Shown piece by piece: positions 34,980 through 43,658 of a stretch of DNA of 64,000 bases. Both the position numbers and the translations under genes were made by a program. A model generated the notes under the pieces. It searched no databases, was not told where the DNA came from, and saw nothing but the letters and a program-made list of their open reading frames with translations. How positions within the stretch are numbered: position 1 is the stretch's first letter; each line of letters opens with the position of its first letter. The stretch is from JACRLW01 sp050181465 (GTDB taxonomy: Bacteria > Planctomycetota > UBA1135 > UBA2386): assembly GCA_050181465.1 (NCBI GenBank), contig JBFXDD010000017.1:43309-107308 (forward strand). The letters are read 5' to 3'.

Positions 34980-36881
34980 ATGAGATCGACCCCGTCGCCC
35001 GCCGCCGCCGGCCTGCTGTTCGTCTCGTTCCTCGCCACGGATTGCATCGCACAGGTGCGCGCGCAAGCGACACCGCCGAAGGATTCGAAATCGGCTCCGG
35101 CCGCAACTCCCGATGCGCAGACTCTGCCTGCCGACATGCTGCCGGTCCCCGGCGGTGACGTCGAACTGGCGACCGATCCGGATGCGTTGGTGGATGCCGT
35201 CACGAAGGCATTCCCCTTCAGTCCCGATCAGCGGATCACGACCATCCAGCGCCTCTACTCGGAGTTGGGCAGCGAGAAGGTGAGCGTGAAGCCCTTCTTC
35301 CTTGCGAAGTTTCCGGTGACCAACGCGCAGTACAGGGTCTTCGTCGAAAGAACCGGTCACCGCTACCCGCTGCATTGGTGGGCGGAGGGCCGCAAGGACG
35401 ATCACGACGCCCGCATCCTCGAGATGCGCAAGGAATTCCCGAACGCCACCGGCTCATCGCTCGATCTCGAGTACTGGAGCGCGCACTGGAAGGAGTTGCC
35501 GAACGCGATCCCGCAGTTCGACGGCCAACCCGGTGACGATCGGCCGGTGACCTGGGTGAGCTGGCGCGACGCCAATGCCTATGCCGCTTGGCTCGGGATG
35601 CGCTTGCCCACCGAAGCGGAGTGGGTGCAGGCCGCGCGCGGCGACGATCGGCGTGAGTACCTGTGGGGCGACGACCCCAAGCAGATCCCGATCCCCCGCG
35701 GGACGAAGCACGACAAGCTCTGGGAAGTCGGTCACTTCGGCAAGATGGCCGAGGGCAAGTTCGGCCATGGCGACATGGTGCTCGGTGTGTACGAGTGGAC
35801 GGGCGAACTCGGCTTCAACGCCTTCGGCTACAAGTCCTTCACCGACGAACTCGAGGCGCTGTTCAAGAACAAGCTGTTCAAGGGCAAGACCAGCGACAGC
35901 CTGACCGAAGCACTCAACTACCGGCCGAAGTTCGCGGGCGACAAGGTGGTCGTGAAGGGCGGCATGTTCGCCACACCGTCGGGAGTGGACCTGCGCATCG
36001 GCACGCGCGCTGCCACCGAGCACTTCCAGACCGTCTCCGGCCTCGGCTTCCGCCTCGCCAAGAGTCTCGAGCCTGGTCGCGACTACCTGCAGTCGTCGCT
36101 CAAGCTGGACTACGACTACTCGTACTTCGGCGGCAATCGCCGCCCGAACATCGCCGACCAAGTCGGCGCCGAGCGCTACGAGATCGACGCGAACACCAAG
36201 GCCGTGCAGGGCTACTCCGCGATCTCCTTCGCTCCGATCAACTACATGAGCGACGACAAGAAGTTGACGCTCGAGAAGCTGCTGTTGCCGACGATCGACG
36301 ACAACCAGCCGATCGTCGTCGCGACGATCGCGACGACCGAAGCTCTCGCCGAGCCGGCGGTCGGACCGGGCGTCTACACGGTCTGCTACCGCAACGCCGG
36401 AACTCCGAAGGCGCTGACCAAGGCGATCGGCGAAGCGACCAAGGCGATCAAAGCCGCGAAGGCGAAGTCCAAGGGCGAGTTCAACCCAGCCGAAGTCACC
36501 GGCGACTTCGATGGTGACCTGAAGCGCTTCGGCATCAAGGTCGAGGATCTCCTGGAAGGCCCGGTGAAGTTCGTTCGCCTCGGTGCCGTGAAGGTCGAGA
36601 TGGACGAGAACTCCTGGATCCTGCGCAACTCCGTCGGCGACTACGTCGCGACTTGGAAGGGTGCGTCTCGGCCCGAGCTGAAGTCGAAGCACGAGCTGCC
36701 GGCGACGCTCACCGTCGACGAGCGCGACGCCAAGAAGCTGAGCTTCGAGTTCGGAGTGCCGACCGACCCCGAAGCCAAGGGCAAGGCCTACGTGCTAAAG
36801 ATGGGCATGACCCTCGCGGATCGCACGATCGATTCCACGTGGCGTCTTCCCCAAGCAGCCGACGCCGACACCAAGCGCTGA
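34980..36881 (+). CDS. Secreted FGE/SUMF1-like protein
   Basis: 633 residues from ATG at 34980. A weak signal peptide (AAAGLLFVSFLATDCIAQ) is followed by an FGE-like domain (about 55-365): LPVPGGDVELATD, KFPVTNAQYRVFVE, RPVTWVSWRDANAYAAWLGM, RLPTEAEWVQAARG, VLGVYEWTGELG, VVKGGMF, LGFRLAKS. A C-terminal 250-residue region of unknown fold follows, rich in Lys, Asp and Ala. The two active-site cysteines of copper-dependent formylglycine enzymes are not seen, so a structural or binding role is more likely than sulfatase activation. Confidence 0.82.
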   Translation: MRSTPSPAAAGLLFVSFLATDCIAQVRAQATPPKDSKSAPAATPDAQTLPADMLPVPGGDVELATDPDALVDAVTKAFPFSPDQRITTIQRLYSELGSEKVSVKPFFLAKFPVTNAQYRVFVERTGHRYPLHWWAEGRKDDHDARILEMRKEFPNATGSSLDLEYWSAHWKELPNAIPQFDGQPGDDRPVTWVSWRDANAYAAWLGMRLPTEAEWVQAARGDDRREYLWGDDPKQIPIPRGTKHDKLWEVGHFGKMAEGKFGHGDMVLGVYEWTGELGFNAFGYKSFTDELEALFKNKLFKGKTSDSLTEALNYRPKFAGDKVVVKGGMFATPSGVDLRIGTRAATEHFQTVSGLGFRLAKSLEPGRDYLQSSLKLDYDYSYFGGNRRPNIADQVGAERYEIDANTKAVQGYSAISFAPINYMSDDKKLTLEKLLLPTIDDNQPIVVATIATTEALAEPAVGPGVYTVCYRNAGTPKALTKAIGEATKAIKAAKAKSKGEFNPAEVTGDFDGDLKRFGIKVEDLLEGPVKFVRLGAVKVEMDENSWILRNSVGDYVATWKGASRPELKSKHELPATLTVDERDAKKLSFEFGVPTDPEAKGKAYVLKMGMTLADRTIDSTWRLPQAADADTKR

Positions 36882-36906
36882 TCGCTCCGACCAACGCCGG
36901 CTTCGC

Positions 36907-37452
36907 ATGACCAGTCACGAACTGAACGACCGCGCACGCGAAGCCTTCTTCCGCCAGGAGTACGGCGGCGCGCGGCGGATCGACGGCGTCGAGATCCTCG
37001 AGTTGCGCCGCTTCCACGACGACGGCGGCGCGATCACCGAACTCGGTCGCCTCGACGGCGGCCTGCACCAGCAGTTGCCCGGCTTCGAAGTGCGGCAGGT
37101 GAACTACAGCGAGATCGCGCCCGGCGCGATCAAGGCGTTCCACCTGCACCATCGGCAGACCGACGTGTGGTATGTCCCGCCGCACGACAAGGTCCTGATG
37201 GTGCTGCACGACTGCCGCAAGGGTTCGCCGAGCGAAGGCGCGACGATGCGTTTCGTGCTGGGCGACGGCAAGGATCGCCTCGTGCGCATTCCGCCGGGAG
37301 TCGCTCACGGCTGCACCAATCTCGGCCCCGCGCTCGCACGCATTCTCTACTTTGTCGACGTGCAGTTCTCGCCGGACCCGGCCACGACCGACGAAGGTCG
37401 CCTGCCGTGGGACTTCCTCGGCGCGGACATCTGGCGCATCCAGCACGGCTGA
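36907..37452 (+). CDS. dTDP-4-dehydrorhamnose 3,5-epimerase-like cupin (RmlC family)
   Basis: 181 residues. The family core is visible: QVNYSEIAPGAIKAFHLHHRQ with the catalytic-type His, WYVPPHDKVLMVLHDCR, and VRIPPGVAHGCTN. The length matches RmlC (about 180). It should act on a dTDP- or other nucleotide-activated 4-keto sugar in surface polysaccharide synthesis. It is convergent with an RmlD-like reductase gene 25 bp away, so the two may serve one pathway though not one operon. Confidence 0.82.
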   Translation: MTSHELNDRAREAFFRQEYGGARRIDGVEILELRRFHDDGGAITELGRLDGGLHQQLPGFEVRQVNYSEIAPGAIKAFHLHHRQTDVWYVPPHDKVLMVLHDCRKGSPSEGATMRFVLGDGKDRLVRIPPGVAHGCTNLGPALARILYFVDVQFSPDPATTDEGRLPWDFLGADIWRIQHG

Positions 37453-37477
37453 GCGCGCGCCCCGCACGGGCGAACAC

Positions 37478-38290
37478 TCAGGAGTCGCGGAGCATCGCGT
37501 CGAGATCGCGACTGAGCGGCACGTCGCCGACCAGGGACACGTCGCGCGGGCGCAGGGGATCGCTCGAGGGTGCACGTCGCAATCCGTCGCTCGGCAACTC
37601 GTGTGCGCGGGCGAAGCGAAGCCCGAGTTCATGGCGGGAAACCCGCTCAGGCCCGGCGACGTGCGCGAGGCCGCCGCGGGCATCGCGGCAGAGCCCCACC
37701 ACCGCGCGCGCAGCATCCACGACGTGGAGTGGGGTGCGGAACTCGTCGTCGAACAGGTCCAGACTTCGTCCGGCAGTGATCGCGTGACGGATCATGTCGG
37801 TCGCACCATGCTTGCCGTCGTGGCTCGGTCCGAAGAGCAAAGGCAACCGAATGACGCCACCGCCGAGCGCGAGCGCGTGCATCTCGCCGAACACCTTCGT
37901 GCGCGCATAGGCCGACAGCGGCGACACGGGGTCCTTCGTGCGATAGGGTGCCGCGCGGCCGTTGAACACGAGGTCGGTCGACACGAACCAGAACCGCTCG
38001 ACGCTCTCGGCGAGTTCGGGAACGCAATCCGCATTGATGCGCTGCGCCAACGTCGGGTCGCTCTCGCACGCGGCCATGGTCGACAAGGCCGCGAGATGCA
38101 CGACCACGTTCGGCCGTGCCACCACCATCGCCTGCCGAATCGAGTCGACCTGTGTCAGATCGAGCGCCAAGTCCTGACCGCGACGACCGGCCGTCACCAC
38201 GTCGAGTCCCGCCGAACGCAATTCGGCAAAGACATGCCTGCCGAAGTAGCCGGAAGCACCGGTCAACAAGATTCGATCACGTCGAAGCAT
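37478..38290 (-). CDS. RmlD-like NAD(P)-dependent sugar reductase
   Basis: 270 residues from ATG at 38290. Extended-SDR fold: ILLTGASGYFGRHV nucleotide loop, then VVVHLAALS, the catalytic-type FVSTDLVFNG, and YARTKVFGE (Tyr/Lys). It resembles dTDP-4-dehydrorhamnose reductases and related sugar reductases of cell-surface polysaccharide pathways. The neighbouring RmlC-like gene supports this. The precise product is not certain. Confidence 0.8.
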   Translation of the reverse strand: MLRRDRILLTGASGYFGRHVFAELRSAGLDVVTAGRRGQDLALDLTQVDSIRQAMVVARPNVVVHLAALSTMAACESDPTLAQRINADCVPELAESVERFWFVSTDLVFNGRAAPYRTKDPVSPLSAYARTKVFGEMHALALGGGVIRLPLLFGPSHDGKHGATDMIRHAITAGRSLDLFDDEFRTPLHVVDAARAVVGLCRDARGGLAHVAGPERVSRHELGLRFARAHELPSDGLRRAPSSDPLRPRDVSLVGDVPLSRDLDAMLRDS

Positions 38291-38523
38291 CGGGTCGCAA
38301 CCGCACGAGGGGTTCGAGACCATAGCGCCGCGGTCGCAGCTTCATCGGGTCCGCTTGGCCCTGCAGCGGTAATCCGCGGGGATCCCGTCAGACGCGGCTC
38401 GCGCGGAAGGGGCACCTGAACGCCCCAGTCATCCCGCCAGCGGACTGCCCACGAGCCCCGGACCTTCGCGATTCGATCCCAACAACGAAGCCCGCAGTGC
38501 ACGCCGTCGCGCTCGGCGGCACG

Positions 38524-39417
38524 ATGGCGCCACCCATGCAGCGCCGCGTCCTCATCCTCGCCAATCCGGTCTCGGGCGGAGGGCGCGCGCGCCGAGCGGC
38601 GCCCGAACTCGCCCGCCTGCTCGAGACGGCCGGTGCTGCTGCGGAGGTCGTCTTCACGACCAAGCGTGGGGATGCACGACGACTCGCCGCCGAGCGGCAA
38701 GCCGCCGACACCGACGTGATCGTCTCCGTGGGCGGCGACGGCACCTTCAACGAAGTCGTCAACGGTCTGATCGATCCGAGGATCGCGATCGCGATGCTGC
38801 CGATGGGCACCGCCAACGTGCTCGCGTGCGAGTTCCAACTTCCAAAGCGCCCGGCACCGCTGGCGCAGGCGATCCTCGCCGGATCCATCCGTGAACATCG
38901 CATCGGCCGCGCCGGGGACCGGCGCTTCGCACTCTTCGTCGGCGCGGGTTTCGACGCCGCCATGGTGGAGGAAGTCGAACGAGTGCGCACCGGAACCCTC
39001 GGCAAGCTGCGGTGGGTTCGACCGGTCCTGCGGGTAGCCCGCACGCTGCCGCACCACGAGATCACGGTCGAACTGGACGACGGCTCGATTCGCCGCGACC
39101 TGTCGGAGGCGATCGTCACCCGCGTCCGCAACTTCGGCGGCGTCTTCCAGTTGCCGCGCGCCGTGCACGACGATCGCGATCTGCTACACGTCGTCTGCTT
39201 TCGCCAGCGCTCACGATGGCGCTGGCTGTCCGCCGCGACTGCCGCAGCCTTCCTCGGCGGACTGCGCGACGGGAAACACTGCGAAGTCCTCCGCGCGCGC
39301 TCGGTCCGCATCACGGCGGCCGACACCACGCCCTATCAGGTCGACGGCGACCTGGGTGGGCGAACGCCGATCGAGATCGAGCTCGATCCCCAACCATTGC
39401 GACTGGTGGTGAGCTGA
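38524..39417 (+). CDS. Diacylglycerol/lipid kinase family protein (YegS-like)
   Basis: 297 residues from ATG at 38524 (38536 possible). The catalytic N-domain has ILANPVSGGGRARR and the signature IVSVGGDGTFNEVVNGL, with LPMGTANVLACEF. The C-terminal beta sandwich has VDGDLGG. It should phosphorylate a membrane lipid such as diacylglycerol or an undecaprenyl-type alcohol. The length is normal for the family. It ends 16 bp before the convergent ECF sigma gene. Confidence 0.9.
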   Translation: MAPPMQRRVLILANPVSGGGRARRAAPELARLLETAGAAAEVVFTTKRGDARRLAAERQAADTDVIVSVGGDGTFNEVVNGLIDPRIAIAMLPMGTANVLACEFQLPKRPAPLAQAILAGSIREHRIGRAGDRRFALFVGAGFDAAMVEEVERVRTGTLGKLRWVRPVLRVARTLPHHEITVELDDGSIRRDLSEAIVTRVRNFGGVFQLPRAVHDDRDLLHVVCFRQRSRWRWLSAATAAAFLGGLRDGKHCEVLRARSVRITAADTTPYQVDGDLGGRTPIEIELDPQPLRLVVS

Positions 39418-39433
39418 GAACTCGCCGACGCCC

Positions 39434-40039
39434 TCAGCTCATGCGCCGGTGGAGCCAACCTCGGGCCAGCATCCACTCGCGCTTCACCGTGCGCGGCGAG
39501 ATCGCCAACACGTCGGCGGTGTCCTCGACCGAGAGTCCGGCGAAGTAACGCAACTGAACGATCTGCGCCATCCGCGCATCGACCTCGGCCAGCGCCGTCA
39601 GAGCTTCATCGAGCGCGACCAGATCGATCGTCTCAGAGCCACGCTCCTCGGCGATCTCGTCGAGCGCGACGTCCGCGTCGCGAAGCTCTCCCCCACCGCG
39701 GCGCAGCCGCCGGGAGCTGCGGTAGCGATCGACCAGGATCTGTCGCATCGAGCGCGCCGCGACGCCGAAGAAGTGGCGGCGATCTTCCAACGCGGTGACC
39801 GCATCGCGAAGCCGCAACCATGCTTCGTGAACGAGAGCCGTCGCCTCCAGGGTGATGGGACCACGTTCGCGCCGCAGCCTGTGGTTCGCGACGCTGCGCA
39901 GCTCGTCGTAGACGAGCATGAAGAGCTGCTCCTCGGCACCCGGGCTCGCGCAGCGGGCCGCCGCCAACAGCCGAGTGATCTCGCCGACGTCGAGGTTCGG
40001 CGGCTCGTCCGGCACCGCGACATCCGGTCGCTCACTCAA
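39434..40039 (-). CDS. ECF-type sigma factor (planctomycete/HAT-like group)
   Basis: 201 residues from TTG at 40039, chosen because GGAGGT lies 5 bases upstream; an in-frame ATG at 40087 is the alternative. Region 2 (FMLVYDELRSVANHRL, TALVHEAWLRLRD, HFFGVAARSMRQILVDRYR) and region 4 (MAQIVQLRYFAGLSVEDTADVL, SPRTVKREWMLARGWL) fit the Sigma70-ECF family common in planctomycetes. It is divergent from a TM Ser/Thr kinase with TPRs, and no anti-sigma factor is present. Kinase control is inferred. Confidence 0.88.
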   Translation of the reverse strand: MSERPDVAVPDEPPNLDVGEITRLLAAARCASPGAEEQLFMLVYDELRSVANHRLRRERGPITLEATALVHEAWLRLRDAVTALEDRRHFFGVAARSMRQILVDRYRSSRRLRRGGGELRDADVALDEIAEERGSETIDLVALDEALTALAEVDARMAQIVQLRYFAGLSVEDTADVLAISPRTVKREWMLARGWLHRRMS

Positions 40040-40268
40040 CGGCCACCTCCAGGTCGTGGGTGGGTGCCGGAAGCGCAGTCGCGGCATCCAAACGGAGGAA
40101 AGAAGGACCGTGGCCCAAGCGCGGAGATCCTAACGCCGGACCTACGGCTCAGACCCCGCCGCGCCCTCCGACCGCTGCGCCGAATCGATTCTTGGCCCCG
40201 CACCGACGATCCTGACGCAGTAGCCTCGCCGATGCAGCCGACCGACTCCGCCGCGCAGCCCTGAGCCG

Positions 40269-42782
40269 ATGAAGACCTCGCCGCCCCAAGATCCGCGCTG
40301 GGATCGCGCCAAAGAGCTCGCTGGCGAGGCGCTGGAACTGGATGGCAGCGAACGCGAGCGGCTGGTGCACGACGCCTGTGGGACCGACTCCGCATTGCGC
40401 GCCCTGGTGCGCGAACTGCTCGCCAGCGCCGACGCAGCCCACGACTTCCTCGAGCGGCCCGCAATCGTCCAAGACGACCTGACTCTCCCCCCCGGCACTC
40501 TCGTCGGTCCGTACACGATCGAATCGCAGATCGGCGAGGGTGGCTTCGCGGAGGTCTACCGCGCGAAGCAAACGGCTCCCGTCGAGCGCACGGTGGCGAT
40601 CAAGTTGCTGAAGCTGGGGATGGACACCAAGCAGGTGCTCGCGAGATTCGCGCTCGAGCGCCAGACCCTTGCGCGACTCGATCACCGCAACATCGCGCGT
40701 TGGTTCGATGCCGGGCTCGGCCCGATGGGCCGCTCGTTCGTGGCGATGGAGTTCGTCGACGGCAGCACGATCACGCACCATGCCCAACGCCATGGGCTCG
40801 ACTTCCGTGCGCGCGCGAACCTGTGCCAAGAGGTGTGTGCCGCGGTCCAACACGCTCACGAGCGCGGCGTGATCCATCGCGACCTGAAGCCGTCGAACAT
40901 GCTGGTCGAGGTCGGCCGCGGCGAAGCCTGCGTGAAGGTGATCGACTTCGGGATCGCGAAGATCCTCGCGCACACGGACCAACGCACCGCGCTCACCCTG
41001 GAAGGACTCGTGATCGGAACGCCGGCGTACGCCAGCCCGGAGCAACTCCGCGGCGACGGCGCGGGCGACGGTGTCGACGTGCGGAGCGACATCTACGCGC
41101 TCGGCATGGTGTTCACCGAGTTGTTCGCCGGGGTGCCGCATCCTCGCGAGTTCGACTGGATCTGCAAGCGCTGCTGCGCACCCGACCGAGCGGAGCGGTA
41201 TCCGTCGGCCCAAGCACTCGCCGACGATCTCGCGCGCGCCCTCGCCGGCGATGCAGTGACCGCGGGACCGCCGTCGCGGATCTACCTGCTGCGGAAGTTC
41301 GTTCGGCGGCATCGCCTCGCGATCGCCGTCGGAGTCCTGATCTTCGCCTCGATCGCCACCGGTGCGGGCATGGCCGTGGCTGCCGCGAGTCGCGAGGCGA
41401 AGGCACGACTTGCCGCCGATGAGGCACGCGACGTCGCTCTGAACAACCAACGCGAGGCCGAAGCGCTCAGCAAGGTTCTCGGCTCGATGATGGCCACCGC
41501 TCGAACCGACCAGGGCGGCAAGGACGCGCGGCTCTCCGACGTCCTGACCGGAGCGGACCGATTCCTCGCGAACCTCGCCGACCATCCGCTGGCTGAGGCG
41601 CGCCTGCGCGACGTGATCGGCCAGACCTGGACAACACTCGGTCGCTACGTCGAAGCCGACGAGCAATTCCAGACCGCGCTCGTTCGGCTCGATGCCGTCT
41701 CGACTGCAGATCCGTGGCTGCGCATCGGGATCGAGTATTCCCTCTGCGCACTTCGCTACCGCGAAGGGCGACTCGACGAAGGCGAAGCTCTCGCCGCGAA
41801 GATCACGACCGCCGCCGCTGCGGCTCGAGGAGCGAATCATCCGCTGATCCGCCAGCTTCACGACTTGCGCGCCAAGAGCGCCTTCGAACGTGGCCGGCGC
41901 GACCTGGCCGTGACCGCGCTGATGGAACTCATCGCCCTCGATGACGCCGAGGGTCGCCACGACCACGCCGATACCGCGCGCAGCAACGTCTCGCAGGTCC
42001 TCCTGAGCCTGGGCCGCCTCGACGAAGCCGAGACGATCGCGCAACGCGCCCTCGATGCCGTGCGCGAGCGTCACGGCGACGACCACCACCTCACGATCCA
42101 GATCGCCCGCAAGCGCGCCGCGGTGCACCTGGCAAGACGCGAGCACCAGGAACTCGTGACGGTGCTCGAGCCGCTCCATGTGCGAGCAGTCCGCGTGCTC
42201 GGTGCCGAGCATCCCGACTCGCTGGGCATCGCCAACTACCTCGCAACCGGTTGGTATCGCCTGGGTCGGTTGGAGGATGCGGAGCGACTCCTCCGGGCCA
42301 CGATGGTCGACCAAGAGCGACGCCTCGGGCCGGACCACGCCCAGTCGATGATGCTCCTGAGCACGCTCGGCGGCGTCCTGGAGGCCCGCGGCGATTTCGC
42401 CGGAGCCGAGCCGTTCTATCGTGAAGCGATGACGCGCTTCACGCGCGTCCGGGGCGCCGGCGGCAACGACACGCTGGTCAATGCGATCCACCTCGCTCGG
42501 GTCGTCTCACGCCAAGGTCGGCACGAAGAGATCGCAGATGACTACGAGCGCTGGATGACCGAGCTCGCGAAGCTGCGCGGCGGTGCGGCACCGAACGCCG
42601 ATCGCAGCGACTTTGCGCACCACCGGCTGGCACTGGGCCGCGAGCGGATCGCGGCGGGCAGACTCGAGCCCGGCATCGCCAGCTTGCGCCTCGCCGAGGC
42701 CGAGTTCCGTGCGGTCGGCGCGATCGAGCAAGCCGAGTCTGCGGCAGCCGCGATCATCGAGGCCGAGCGGCTCCTGCGCTGA
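40269..42782 (+). CDS. Transmembrane Ser/Thr protein kinase with TPR ectodomain
   Basis: 837 residues. An N-terminal 75-residue helical domain (AGEALELDGSERERLVHDAC) is the kind that precedes many planctomycete kinases. The kinase domain (about 80-325) has GEGGFAEVYRA, Lys112, HRDLKPSNM with Asp205, DFGIAK and SPEQLRG. A TM helix (IAVGVLIFASIATGAGMAV, about 351-373) and a C-terminal TPR array (430-830: YREGRLDEGEALA, LSLGRLDEAETIAQRAL, YRLGRLEDAERLL) follow. The TPR part should lie outside the membrane and bind protein. Divergent from the ECF sigma at 39434. Confidence 0.93.
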   Translation: MKTSPPQDPRWDRAKELAGEALELDGSERERLVHDACGTDSALRALVRELLASADAAHDFLERPAIVQDDLTLPPGTLVGPYTIESQIGEGGFAEVYRAKQTAPVERTVAIKLLKLGMDTKQVLARFALERQTLARLDHRNIARWFDAGLGPMGRSFVAMEFVDGSTITHHAQRHGLDFRARANLCQEVCAAVQHAHERGVIHRDLKPSNMLVEVGRGEACVKVIDFGIAKILAHTDQRTALTLEGLVIGTPAYASPEQLRGDGAGDGVDVRSDIYALGMVFTELFAGVPHPREFDWICKRCCAPDRAERYPSAQALADDLARALAGDAVTAGPPSRIYLLRKFVRRHRLAIAVGVLIFASIATGAGMAVAAASREAKARLAADEARDVALNNQREAEALSKVLGSMMATARTDQGGKDARLSDVLTGADRFLANLADHPLAEARLRDVIGQTWTTLGRYVEADEQFQTALVRLDAVSTADPWLRIGIEYSLCALRYREGRLDEGEALAAKITTAAAAARGANHPLIRQLHDLRAKSAFERGRRDLAVTALMELIALDDAEGRHDHADTARSNVSQVLLSLGRLDEAETIAQRALDAVRERHGDDHHLTIQIARKRAAVHLARREHQELVTVLEPLHVRAVRVLGAEHPDSLGIANYLATGWYRLGRLEDAERLLRATMVDQERRLGPDHAQSMMLLSTLGGVLEARGDFAGAEPFYREAMTRFTRVRGAGGNDTLVNAIHLARVVSRQGRHEEIADDYERWMTELAKLRGGAAPNADRSDFAHHRLALGRERIAAGRLEPGIASLRLAEAEFRAVGAIEQAESAAAAIIEAERLLR

Positions 42783-42806
42783 GCCGACGCTATCATCCGT
42801 CGATAC

Positions 42807-43658
42807 GTGTCACTGACTCCCACCCGCTCCGTCGCGATCGGCGACGTCCTGTTCGGCGGCGGCGCCCCGTTCGCGCTGATCGCCGGTCCCTGCGTCATCG
42901 AGTCGCGCGATCACGCCCTGCGTCATGCGCAGTCAATCACCGCGATCGCGCGCGCCGCGAAGGTCGGGTTGATCTTCAAGTCCTCCTTCGACAAGGCCAA
43001 TCGCACCTCGATCCACGGCTTCCGCGGCCAGGGGGTCGAGGAGGGTTTGCGCATCCTCGAGGAGGTTCGCGCGGAGTTCGGCGTGCCGGTGCTGACCGAC
43101 GTCCATACCGAGGACCAAGCGCGCGCTGCCGGCGAGGTCGTCGACTGCCTGCAGATCCCGGCCTTTCTCTGCCGGCAGACCGATCTCTTGCTCGCCGCGG
43201 GCGCGACCGGCTGCGCCGTCAACGTGAAGAAGGGTCAGTTCCTTGCGCCGGACGACGTCGGCCACATCGCTGAGAAGGTGCGCTCCACCGGGAACGAGCG
43301 CGTCCTGCTCACGGAGCGAGGCACGAGCTTCGGCTACCACGCGCTCGTGGTGGACTTCGCCGGCTTCCCGACCATGCGCGCCACCGGGCACCCGTTGGTC
43401 TTCGATGCGACGCACGCGGTCCAACGACCGAGCGGTGCGGGTGGGAAGTCCGGCGGCGATCGCACCAAGGTCCCGTTCCTCGCCCGCGCCGCGATCGCGA
43501 CCGGCGTCGACGGCCTGTTCCTGGAGGTGCATGAGGACCCCGAGCGCGCGCCCAGTGACGGTCCGAACATGCTGCGGCTCGCCGACCTTCGTGGCCTGCT
43601 CGAACAGCTCGTGCGTATCGACGCCGTCGTGCGCGCAACACCTGCCATCGGACCGTGA
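42807..43658 (+). CDS. kdsA: 3-deoxy-D-manno-octulosonate-8-phosphate synthase
   Basis: 283 residues from GTG at 42807. It condenses arabinose-5-phosphate and phosphoenolpyruvate to Kdo-8-phosphate for LPS inner core. Family motifs: LIAGPCVIESRDHAL, FKSSFDKANRTS, VLTDVHTEDQA, GHPLVFDATHAVQ. The Cys in AGPCVIES occupies the metal-ligand position of the metal-dependent class, where the E. coli type has Asn. A TATCAT lies 11 bases before the GTG, a possible -10. The stop overlaps the next kinase by GTGA. It supports a Gram-negative envelope with LPS. Confidence 0.93.
   Translation: MSLTPTRSVAIGDVLFGGGAPFALIAGPCVIESRDHALRHAQSITAIARAAKVGLIFKSSFDKANRTSIHGFRGQGVEEGLRILEEVRAEFGVPVLTDVHTEDQARAAGEVVDCLQIPAFLCRQTDLLLAAGATGCAVNVKKGQFLAPDDVGHIAEKVRSTGNERVLLTERGTSFGYHALVVDFAGFPTMRATGHPLVFDATHAVQRPSGAGGKSGGDRTKVPFLARAAIATGVDGLFLEVHEDPERAPSDGPNMLRLADLRGLLEQLVRIDAVVRATPAIGP

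Noticed and set aside
34980..36881. Active formylglycine-generating enzyme (sulfatase maturation)
   Set aside because: The catalytic Cys pair near the C-terminal end of the domain is not present, and no sulfatase gene is in the window.
40149..42491. 780-codon minus-strand frame
   Set aside because: It is the antisense shadow of the kinase-TPR gene; the plus frame has all kinase motifs, and the minus frame has none.
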